Shown: positions 1 to 5,429 of the stretch, piece after piece
Position numbering within the stretch: position 1 is the first letter of the stretch
Layout of the letters: the number at the start of each line of letters is the position of its first letter
Assembly: GCA_018903055.1 (NCBI GenBank)
Contig: JAHIPW010000145.1
Span: forward strand, 1-6,540
Direction of reading: 5' to 3'
Origin: a bacterium
GTDB lineage: Bacteria; UBP18; UBA7526
DNA length: 6,540 bases
Program-made: the position numbers and the translations under genes
Notes under the pieces: generated by a model
What the model was told of the DNA's origin: nothing
The model's input: only the letters and a program-made list of their open reading frames with translations
Database searches by the model: none

Positions 1-26
1 AACGGCGCACTTCGTTCTCCGCCGTT
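1..26. repeat. Inverted repeat, 7-bp stem
   Basis: AACGGCG (1-7) is the exact reverse complement of CGCCGTT (20-26), with a 12-nt loop. No T-run follows on the + strand, so it is not a convincing intrinsic terminator. It could be the end of an upstream regulatory structure cut by the window edge. No reading frame crosses it convincingly: the three + frames stop at about 25-42. Confidence 0.5.
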
Positions 27-28
27 GA

Positions 29-45
29 TGATTAAGTATTAATCA
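29..45. repeat. AT-rich inverted repeat, 7-bp stem and 3-nt loop
   Basis: TGATTAA (29-35) and TTAATCA (39-45) are perfect complements around GTA. The dyad is AT-rich and lies about 70 nt before the first gene, so it looks more like a protein-binding dyad or cruciform than a terminator. A third weak inverted repeat, AGAATG (60-65) with CATTCT (77-82), lies between it and the gene. I found no acceptable -35/-10 pair in 1-100. Confidence 0.4.
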
Positions 46-101
46 ATTTGATGCTCTCTAGAATGTCAGCGAAGCGCATTCTGTAATCTGTGATTAAAGA
101 A

Positions 102-107
102 AGGAGG
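102..107 (+). promoter_or_regulatory. Ribosome binding site that sets the first gene's start
   Basis: AGGAGG lies 9 nt before the ATG at 117. The same frame is open upstream to a GTG at 90, but that GTG would place this consensus Shine-Dalgarno inside the coding region and has no purine-rich site of its own. The ATG at 117 is therefore preferred. Confidence 0.8.
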
Positions 108-116
108 GAGTTTGAG

Positions 117-842
117 ATGAGAAAAGAGCCACCGGAGAAGGTATCACAGGAGAAGATAACCTTTGATGTCAGGGAGCTGGAGCCGCTCTTGAGTCCACCC
201 CTAATGAAGGTGAAACCATTTGCCCCAGCCTGGGTCAGACTTAAGAATGGAGAGAATCTGCTCATCAGGCCAGCAAAGAAGAGCGAGGCGCCTCTACTCT
301 TAAATTATGTGAAGAAGATGATCGACATAGACCACGACTTCTATGATATTGTAGGAGTGAGGGTCTGCGCCGAGATCTTAGGCTGGTATAGGAACAGGCT
401 GAAGGATCCCTATCAATTCCTGGGGCTCATCAATGGTGAAATGGTGGGCTTTGTCAATGGAAGGCTCATGAATGAGGACATAAACATCAGCCTCCACACC
501 ATGGCCTTCAAGAGGGGCCTGAGGATCGGGGCGATCTTATACTATGCCAAGTGTGAATACGCATTTGAGACCCTGAAGCAGAAGGAGTTCTGGGCCACCT
601 ACGAGAGTTATAACGGCCTGAAAAGGTGGGGGATCGGCATGGCCCAGCCTTCCTATCCCTGGCCAGATTATCAGCATGAACTGGGAGGGGCAAGGGTCTT
701 TTACATGACCCAAAAATACTGGTCAACAGTAGTCAAACAGTATCTACTGGACATGATTGGCACTACCTTGAAGAGGCCGGTACCTAAGGATTTATTGAGA
801 AAGAATGTAAGGCTTAAGATTCCCAGGGAAGTAGCTATTTGA
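117..842 (+). CDS. GNAT-fold acetyltransferase-like protein
   Basis: Predicted 241-residue soluble protein, probably of the GNAT superfamily, which transfers acyl groups from acyl-CoA to amines. Visible support: a strand-helix opening at residues 40-68 (LLIRPAKKSEAPLLLNYV), a strand pair around 101-117 (FLGLINGEMVGFVNGRL), a CoA-loop-like stretch at 132-140 (KRGLRIGAI), and a late ESYNGLKRWGIGM block (163-175) resembling the GNAT 'N...A...Y..lGF' signature. The CoA loop is imperfect: the family pattern R/Q-x-x-G-x-G/A reads R133-G-L-R136-I-G138, with Arg where Gly is usual. Residues 1-38 and about 205-241 lie outside the core fold. There is no signal peptide or membrane segment. The substrate cannot be named. 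By eye it is more GC-rich than polA. Its TGA overlaps the TTG start of the next gene, so the two are probably co-translated. A catalytically dead GNAT-like protein is possible. Confidence 0.65.
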   Translation: MRKEPPEKVSQEKITFDVRELEPLLSPPLMKVKPFAPAWVRLKNGENLLIRPAKKSEAPLLLNYVKKMIDIDHDFYDIVGVRVCAEILGWYRNRLKDPYQFLGLINGEMVGFVNGRLMNEDINISLHTMAFKRGLRIGAILYYAKCEYAFETLKQKEFWATYESYNGLKRWGIGMAQPSYPWPDYQHELGGARVFYMTQKYWSTVVKQYLLDMIGTTLKRPVPKDLLRKNVRLKIPREVAI

Positions 843-1744
843 AGAGTGAGCAAAGCGATTTTTTTAAGCATCTCTTCGGTGGAGAGAAGTCATTACCAAA
901 GTCAGAGAAGAAGATCCTGGTCTTGAGTTATTCCCAGATAAGCACTTACCAGCAATGTTCCCTTAAGTATAAGTTTCAGTATATGGAGAAAAGACCCTCC
1001 AAGCCCAGTCCCCACTTGGATTTTGGAAACACCATCCATAATACCCTGAAGGAATTTCATCAAAACTTTGATCTTAGGAAAGCAAGCCCTTTTAGAAGTA
1101 ATCCGGCCCCAAAGGGGACGGATGCCTCCGATGAATATTGGGGGACTTCTAACGGGGTGAACCTTGAAGACCTACTGGAACTCTATGAAAAGAACTGGGT
1201 GGCCGAGGGCTACGAGAGCCGGGAGCAGGAAGAAGAGTTTAGGAGAGAGGGGGAGAGGATGCTTAAGAATTATTATCAGACAGCAATAAAGAATCCTAAT
1301 CTTCCTCTTTATTTAGAAGAAAGCTTCAAGTTTCGGATAGGAGATTGCGAGATTTGGGGAAAGATCGATAGGATCGATAGGCTTCCTGATGGAGAATGGG
1401 AGATCATAGACTATAAGGCAGGTAAGAGAAGAATAAAACAGGTAGGATTAGAAGCCGACCTAAATCTTTTGGAGATTGACGAGAGCTTCCAATTATCCCT
1501 CTATTATCTGGGTTGTAAGAATAAATTTGAAAAGGTTCCAGAGAAGGTGAGCCTCTACTATCTAAAGTATAATCAGAAGATAAGTGCCGCCAGGAGACCA
1601 GAGCAGTTGAGGGACGTGGAGAGGATTGTGGATCAGGTTGCCTCCCAGATCAGGGAGAAGAAGTTTGAACCGAAGAAAGGTCCCTTATGTCCCTGGTGTA
1701 GTTATAAAGAGCTCTGTCCAGCCTTCAAGGAAGCTCTTCTATAA
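839..1744 (+). CDS. PD-(D/E)XK nuclease, RecB/Cas4-like, with Fe-S cysteines
   Basis: A 301-residue protein with the RecB-nuclease core. Seen: SYSQISTYQQC (30-40), F62-G63-N-T-I-H67 (motif I histidine), G174-K-I-D177-R with D180, the metal-binding IIDYK (D191, K193), and Q218-L-S-L-Y222 (QxxxY motif). Cys40 with Cys284, Cys287 and Cys293 (LCPWCSYKELCP) matches the 4Fe-4S staple of Cas4, AddB and related nucleases. The family cleaves or resects DNA using Mg2+ or Mn2+, so a DNA end-processing or repair role is inferred; no helicase domain is fused. TTG (839-841) is the only usable start: the frame is closed upstream by TAA at 815-817, and AGGGA (825-829) lies about 9 nt before it. The 4-nt overlap with the preceding stop suggests translational coupling. 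T7 at 859-865 is an indel-prone run. Residues 85-105 look like an inserted linker (see 1092-1152). No cas genes are nearby, so a solo repair nuclease is likelier than CRISPR Cas4. Confidence 0.85.
   Translation: MKSEQSDFFKHLFGGEKSLPKSEKKILVLSYSQISTYQQCSLKYKFQYMEKRPSKPSPHLDFGNTIHNTLKEFHQNFDLRKASPFRSNPAPKGTDASDEYWGTSNGVNLEDLLELYEKNWVAEGYESREQEEEFRREGERMLKNYYQTAIKNPNLPLYLEESFKFRIGDCEIWGKIDRIDRLPDGEWEIIDYKAGKRRIKQVGLEADLNLLEIDESFQLSLYYLGCKNKFEKVPEKVSLYYLKYNQKISAARRPEQLRDVERIVDQVASQIREKKFEPKKGPLCPWCSYKELCPAFKEALL
1092..1152. repeat. Palindromic 61-bp segment inside the nuclease gene
   Basis: TTAGAAGT (1092-1099) is the exact inverted complement of ACTTCTAA (1145-1152). Inside is a second hairpin: ATCCG-G-CCCC-AAA-GGGG-A-CGGAT (1101-1123), with only G1106/A1118 unpaired in the stem. 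CCCCAA (1107-1112) can also pair with TTGGGG (1138-1143). The segment keeps frame and encodes about residues 85-105, a Gly/Ser/Asp/Asn/Pro-rich linker between motif I and the helix feeding the catalytic strands. It looks like a structured repeat inserted in frame, in the manner of palindromic elements known within genes of some bacteria. No second copy is in this window. Confidence 0.5.
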
Positions 1745-1770
1745 GAGTCTAAATCTTATTAGAAAGCTTT

Positions 1771-1827
1771 CTCTTTTACTATTCTTTGCTTGTCACTTCA
1801 TATCATGCCTCCCCTTTCCCCCTCTTT
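1771..1827 (+). promoter_or_regulatory. G-poor pyrimidine tract before polA, rut-like
   Basis: These 57 nt contain 21 C, 27 T, 6 A and only 3 G, lying between the nuclease stop and the polA ribosome binding site TAGGAG (1835-1840). C-rich, G-poor unstructured RNA is the kind Rho loads on, and rho lies 3.6 kb downstream. A perfect 12-bp palindrome AGAAAGCTTTCT (1761-1772) sits just upstream but lacks a proper loop. I see no convincing -35/-10 pair for polA, so polA may be read from upstream, with this tract reducing read-through. This is inference from composition only. Confidence 0.3.
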
Positions 1828-1846
1828 AGAAAATTAGGAGTTCTTT

Positions 1847-4513
1847 ATGACCAAGAAGAGACTCTTCTTAATCGATGGGAATGCCTATATCCATAGGGCC
1901 TTCCATGCTTTACCTCCTTTCACTACCTCTCGAGGAGAGATGGTGAATGCGGTCTATGGCTTTATCAGGATGCTACTAAAGACCCTAAAGAAAGAGTCCC
2001 CGGACTATATGGCGGTTTGTTTTGACTATCCGGCTCCCACCTTCCGCCATAAGGAATATAGAGAGTATAAGGCCACCAGGAAGAAGTCTCCGGACGAACT
2101 GAAGAATCAGATTCCTCTGACCCATGAGATCGTCAGAGCATTAAACTTAGCTCTCTTTGAAAAGGAAGGATATGAAGCAGATGACCTAATTGCCACCCTT
2201 TCCGAAAGAGCGAAGAAAGAAGGAATAGAGACCGTCATTGTTACCGGGGATAAGGATGCTCTGCAGTTGGTCGATAAATCTACCTCAGTCTTAAATGAAC
2301 CCAAAAATATCCTATATGATGAGAAAGAAGTAAAGGAAAGAATAGGCGTTACTCCTGAACAGATAACCGATTTTATGGCTCTCATGGGTGATCAATCGGA
2401 TAATGTTCCCGGAGTAAGAGGGGTAGGACCCAAGACCGCTACTCAACTTATCCAGAAGTATGGAAATATCGAAAATTTATATCACCACTTAGATGAAATA
2501 GAAGGGAAATTAAAAGAAAGGCTAAAGGATTCAAGGGAAAATGCCTTTCTCTCGAAGAGATTAGTTATCTTGGAGAGGAACGTTCCCTTAAAGTATGAGA
2601 TTTCCCACTGCAAAATAAAACCACCCAAGAGAGAAGAACTTCTGGGCCTTCTCCACAGATTAGAATTCCGGAGTCTCATCGCTGAACTGGTTACCACTAG
2701 AGAAGAAAAACGGGTTAGCTACTCCGCCATCCTTTCCAAGGATGATCTTGAGAAACTACTAAAGGATTTAGGGAAAGCCCCCTTAGTTTCTGTTGACTTT
2801 GAGACTACGGGAAAGGACCCCATGGTCGCCTCTCTGGTAGGCATTTCTTTATCCCTAAAGCCTTTCTCTGCCTATTACATTCCCCTCACCCATTCCTATC
2901 TTGGGGTCCCGAAACAACTGGATAGGAAATATGTTTTGGGAGAATTGAAGCCCATTCTGGAGAATGAGAGAATAAGGAAGTATGGACAGAATATAAAGTA
3001 CGAGATCATTCTTTTAAAGAGAGCGGGAATAGATTTAAAAGGAATATATTTCGATACCATGGTGGCCTCCTACCTTCTGAACCCGGCGAAGTTAAACCAC
3101 AACTTAGGTGATATTGCCATTGAATATCTGGGACATAAGATGACCCCGATAGGCGAATTAATTGGCAAAGGCAAGAAGGAAATTACCATGGACCAGGTGG
3201 AGATTGAAAGGGTTACTCCCTATGCCTGTGCCGATGCAGACATCGTCCTTCGCCTGGCAGAGATCATGGAGCCGAAATTAAAAGAAAAAGGCTTAGAGGA
3301 ACTCTTTCATAAGGTGGAGATGCCTTTGGTAGGAATACTGGCAGAGATGGAGATGGATGGGGTTCTCATTGATAAGGAGTATCTTGGATCTCTCTCAAAG
3401 GAATTTGCTTTAGAACTAAAAAAATTGGAGAAGAAAATCTACTCTCTGGCGGGAGAGGAGTTTAATATTAATTCTCCCAAGCAGCTTTCCTATATCCTAT
3501 TTGAGAAGTTAAAACTTCCGGTAATAGAGAAGACCAAGACCGGATACTCTACAAAAGAGGCGGTCCTAAGAGAACTAGCCCCAAATCATAAGTTACCTAA
3601 TCTACTCATCAAATATCGGGAACTGGCCAAACTCAAGTCAACCTACATCGATGCCCTACCCCTTCTCATTAATTCCCACACCGGAAGGGTCCATACTTCC
3701 TTCAATCAGACAATAACCGCTACCGGAAGGCTTTCTTCCTCTGAACCTAATCTTCAGAACATTCCCATAAGGACAGAATTGGGAAGGAAGATTAGGAAGG
3801 CCTTCATTCCTCAAAAGGGCTACATTCTATTGTCTGCCGATTACTCCCAGATAGACCTCAGGGTCTTGGCTCACATTTCAAAGGACGAAGCCTTAAGGGA
3901 CGCCTTTTTCAAGGATGAGGATATTCACTCCCGAACAGCCTGTGAAATCTTCGGTCTCTCGAAAGAAGAGGTTACTCCTGAATTACGCCGTATGGCAAAG
4001 ACCGTAAACTTCGGTCTCTCCTATGGCATGAGCCCCTTTGGCCTCTCCAGGGATTTAGGTATCTCATTAAAAGAAGCCGAGAAGTATATCACCAAGTACT
4101 TTGAGAGATATAGCGGGGTGAAGAAGTATATTGAAGAAATCATCGAAGAAGCAAAGAAGAAGGGATACGTTACTACGTTACTTAAAAGGAGAAGATATAT
4201 TCCAGAGATAAATCACCCGGACCCCAGGCTCTCTAATTTTGCTAAAAGAGCAGCCATTAATACCCCCATACAAGGGACATCTGCAGATATCATTAAGGTG
4301 GCCATGCTTGAGATAAGTGAGAGAATAAAGAAAGAGGCACTGAAGACTAAGATGATTATTCAGATCCACGATGAGCTCTTATTTGAAGTTCCAGAGGATG
4401 AGGTGGGGAAAATATCGAGATTAGCCAAGGAGATTATGGAGGGAGCAATAGAGTTAGAGGTTCCCATAAGGGTTGATATAAAGACAGGAAGGAACTGGGC
4501 AGAAATCCAATAA
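1847..4513 (+). CDS. polA: DNA polymerase I
   Basis: An 888-residue family A polymerase that fills gaps and removes RNA primers in replication and repair. The 5' nuclease/FEN domain spans about 1-290: D10, D60, Y109-E110-A-D112-D113, D135/D137, G181-D182-Q-S-D185-N, and the helix-hairpin-helix GVRGVGPKTA (189-198). The 3'-5' exonuclease spans about 310-480: Exo I D317-F-E319, Exo II Q381-N382-I-K-Y-E386, Exo III Y459-x3-D463. Exo II has Glu where E. coli Asp424 stands; the other acidic residues are kept, so proofreading may persist. The polymerase domain spans about 500-888: motif A D665-Y-S-Q-I-D670-L-R, motif B R714-x3-K718-x3-F722-x3-Y726, motif C H841-D842-E843. Residue 670 is Asp at the place of the usual Glu steric gate (E. 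coli Glu710). TAGGAG lies 6 nt before the ATG. Length and domain order are normal for a full PolA. Confidence 0.98.
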   Translation: MTKKRLFLIDGNAYIHRAFHALPPFTTSRGEMVNAVYGFIRMLLKTLKKESPDYMAVCFDYPAPTFRHKEYREYKATRKKSPDELKNQIPLTHEIVRALNLALFEKEGYEADDLIATLSERAKKEGIETVIVTGDKDALQLVDKSTSVLNEPKNILYDEKEVKERIGVTPEQITDFMALMGDQSDNVPGVRGVGPKTATQLIQKYGNIENLYHHLDEIEGKLKERLKDSRENAFLSKRLVILERNVPLKYEISHCKIKPPKREELLGLLHRLEFRSLIAELVTTREEKRVSYSAILSKDDLEKLLKDLGKAPLVSVDFETTGKDPMVASLVGISLSLKPFSAYYIPLTHSYLGVPKQLDRKYVLGELKPILENERIRKYGQNIKYEIILLKRAGIDLKGIYFDTMVASYLLNPAKLNHNLGDIAIEYLGHKMTPIGELIGKGKKEITMDQVEIERVTPYACADADIVLRLAEIMEPKLKEKGLEELFHKVEMPLVGILAEMEMDGVLIDKEYLGSLSKEFALELKKLEKKIYSLAGEEFNINSPKQLSYILFEKLKLPVIEKTKTGYSTKEAVLRELAPNHKLPNLLIKYRELAKLKSTYIDALPLLINSHTGRVHTSFNQTITATGRLSSSEPNLQNIPIRTELGRKIRKAFIPQKGYILLSADYSQIDLRVLAHISKDEALRDAFFKDEDIHSRTACEIFGLSKEEVTPELRRMAKTVNFGLSYGMSPFGLSRDLGISLKEAEKYITKYFERYSGVKKYIEEIIEEAKKKGYVTTLLKRRRYIPEINHPDPRLSNFAKRAAINTPIQGTSADIIKVAMLEISERIKKEALKTKMIIQIHDELLFEVPEDEVGKISRLAKEIMEGAIELEVPIRVDIKTGRNWAEIQ

Positions 4514-4526
4514 AGATGGTTACTAC

Positions 4527-4545
4527 GCCCCGATATTATCGGGGC
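4527..4545 (+). repeat. Perfect 8-bp hairpin in the array (H1)
   Basis: GCCCCGAT (4527-4534) and ATCGGGGC (4538-4545) pair perfectly around an ATT loop. It lies between the first two forward GTTACTA copies. The opposing side of the nested structure has only TGT (4661-4663), so H1 bulges from one arm and looks added to an originally simpler palindrome. Confidence 0.8.
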
Positions 4546-4568
4546 TGTTACTATAGGTTACTACGCTT

Positions 4569-4602
4569 TCCACCTCTTCGGTGGACCAGCCGAAGAGGCT
4601 GG
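4569..4602 (+). repeat. Twin hairpins with complementary loops (H2/H3)
   Basis: H2 is TCCACC (4569-4574) paired with GGTGGA (4580-4585), loop TCTTC. H3 is CCAGCC (4586-4591) paired with GGCTGG (4597-4602), loop GAAGA. The two loops are exact complements. An alternative 9-bp stem, CCTCTTCGG (4573-4581) with CCGAAGAGG (4590-4598), uses the loops and inner stem bases of both and excludes both full hairpins. The piece can thus form adjacent hairpins, possibly with kissing loops, or a single stem with an 8-nt loop. It sits between forward motifs three and four. Confidence 0.75.
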
Positions 4603-4689
4603 CGCTGTTACTACCGGTTGCTTTGTAACTGATAGTAACTGTTTCGTAACCGCTAGTAACTGTTAGTAACCTTTTTGAAGGAGTAAAGG

Positions 4690-5304
4690 ATGTTGGTAGT
4701 TGGCCTGACCGGCGGCATAGCATCTGGGAAGAGCGTAGTAAGCAAGACCCTTAAAGAGCTTGGCCTGCCGATAATCGATGCTGATCTGATTGCCCGGGAA
4801 ATGGTAAGACCAAACGAAGTGGGTTATAGAGATATTGTGGACCATTTCGGAAAAGGGATTCTTAATCCAGATCAGACCATTAATAGAAGAAAATTGGCTA
4901 AGATAATCTTCAGTGATTCTAAAGAAAGAGAAGGACTCAATTCCATCCTTCATCCCAGGATAGTTGAAAAGATCAAAAGGAGAATAAGGGATTTTAAAGA
5001 AAGAGGAGAGAGAATAGTTATCCTGGATGCCGCTCTCTTAATAGAAGCCGGAGAATTATCTTTAGCCGATAAACTCATTGTAGTTACCGTAAGTCCTAAG
5101 ATTCAAGTCAAGCGCCTGGTCCAGAGGGATCATTTGACAGAGAGAGAGGCCAAAGAACGCATCGCCACCCAGATGCCCCTCTCTGAAAAGGTGAAATTGG
5201 CCGATTATGTCATTGATAACAGTGGATCGGCTAAGAAGACCATAAGGAGAACAAAAGAGGTCCATGACCAGCTGTGTTTGACAATTACCGATAAAAAAGA
5301 GTAA
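4690..5304 (+). CDS. coaE: Dephospho-CoA kinase
   Basis: A 204-residue cytosolic P-loop kinase that phosphorylates dephospho-CoA on the ribose 3'-OH with ATP, the last step of coenzyme A synthesis. Seen: Walker A G8-G-I-A-S-G-K14-S15 directly after the N-terminal strand, IIDAD (28-32), INRRKLAKIIFSD (64-76), H88-P89-R90, LDAALLIEAG (112-121), where the commonly seen Pro before LL is Ala115, and the RDHLTEREAKERIATQ region (146-161) followed by ADYVIDNSG (171-179), the typical C-terminal block. Length is usual for bacterial CoaE. AAGGAG (4678-4683) is 6 nt before the ATG. It follows polA by 176 nt, filled by the GTTACTA array, which would form its 5' leader if transcribed from polA. I see no separate promoter for it. 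Its 3' end carries the probable rho promoter. Confidence 0.96.
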   Translation: MLVVGLTGGIASGKSVVSKTLKELGLPIIDADLIAREMVRPNEVGYRDIVDHFGKGILNPDQTINRRKLAKIIFSDSKEREGLNSILHPRIVEKIKRRIRDFKERGERIVILDAALLIEAGELSLADKLIVVTVSPKIQVKRLVQRDHLTEREAKERIATQMPLSEKVKLADYVIDNSGSAKKTIRRTKEVHDQLCLTITDKKE

Positions 5305-5307
5305 AAT
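5278..5307 (+). promoter_or_regulatory. Probable sigma-70-type promoter for rho
   Basis: A perfect -35 TTGACA (5278-5283) is followed after 18 nt by -10 TAAAAT (5302-5307), five of six consensus bases. The -10 overlaps the coaE stop codon. The expected transcription start is near 5314, giving a rho leader of roughly 115 nt that contains the heptad array. It is the best promoter match I found in the window. Confidence 0.65.
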
Positions 5308-5332
5308 ATTATACCACTGAGAACATAGAAGA

Positions 5333-5395
5333 GGCCACAAGTCACAGGCCACAGGCCACAGAAAAGCTTGTAGCTTGAGGCGTGCAGCTTGCAGC
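5333..5395 (+). repeat. Nine in-phase heptamers in the rho leader
   Basis: Sixty-three bases divide into nine 7-mers without slippage. The first four are GGCCACA, AGTCACA, GGCCACA, GGCCACA (5333-5360). After GAAAAGC (5361-5367) come TTGTAGC, TTGAGGC, GTGCAGC, TTGCAGC (5368-5395). Two different heptamer families thus share one phase. The first family puts CC or TC at 5335, 5342, 5349 and 5356. CCACAG (5356-5361) can pair with CTGTGG (5406-5411) just before the ribosome binding site. The repeat is not open reading and does not extend into rho. Confidence 0.75.
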
Positions 5396-5419
5396 TAATG
5401 AAGTTCTGTGGTTACAGTT

Positions 5420-5426
5420 GAGGTGA
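5420..5426 (+). promoter_or_regulatory. rho ribosome binding site
   Basis: GAGGTGA is a strong match to the Shine-Dalgarno complement but lies only 3 nt before the ATG at 5430. An in-frame TGA at 5424-5426, inside this site, closes the frame, so 5430 is the first possible start. Confidence 0.7.
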
Positions 5427-5429
5427 AGA

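Larger units (their letters stand above)
4518..4671. repeat. Nested GTTACTA/TAGTAAC array between polA and coaE
   Basis: Five forward motifs start at 4519, 4547, 4557, 4607 and 4617 (GTTACTA four times, then GTTGCTT). Five inverse motifs end at 4629, 4639, 4650, 4660 and 4670 (TAGTAAC three times, TTGTAAC and TCGTAAC once each). They nest completely: 4518-4525 pairs with 4664-4671 (8 bp), 4547-4553 with 4654-4660, 4556-4561 with 4646-4651, 4607-4613 with 4633-4639, and 4615-4621 with 4625-4631 (two G-U pairs) around a TTT loop. Neighbouring copies are 10-11 bp apart, about one helical turn. Two flank pairs repeat exactly, GGTTACTACGC (4518, 4556) and GCTGTTACTA (4544, 4604), and each pair encloses GC-rich hairpins. 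T5 (4672-4676) follows the outer stem, so weak termination is possible. The array fills nearly the whole gap and ends before the coaE ribosome binding site AAGGAG (4678-4683). Confidence 0.85.

Noticed and set aside
90-116. GTG at 90 as the first gene's start
   Set aside because: It would bury the AGGAGG at 102-107 inside the gene and has no Shine-Dalgarno of its own. ATG at 117 fits better.
1626-1829. A 67-codon + frame whose tail reads LLLFFACHFISC, like a lipoprotein signal
   Set aside because: It overlaps the conserved cysteine-rich end of the nuclease in another frame and has no ribosome binding site. The hydrophobic tail is simply translation of the pyrimidine tract, and it sits at the C-terminal end rather than at the start.
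3950-4020. Direct repeat TTCGGTCTCTC at 3950-3960 and 4010-4020
   Set aside because: Both encode Phe-Gly-Leu-Ser in conserved polymerase sequence with the same codons.
872-4585. Exact 12-nt match CTCTTCGGTGGA at 872-883 and 4574-4585
   Set aside because: About one 12-mer match is expected by chance in a window this size, and the flanks do not match.
4518-4671. CRISPR array, considered because a Cas4-like gene is nearby
   Set aside because: Copies are 7-8 bp with 2-40 bp gaps, in both orientations, and they nest as a palindrome. CRISPR repeats are longer, same-oriented and evenly spaced.
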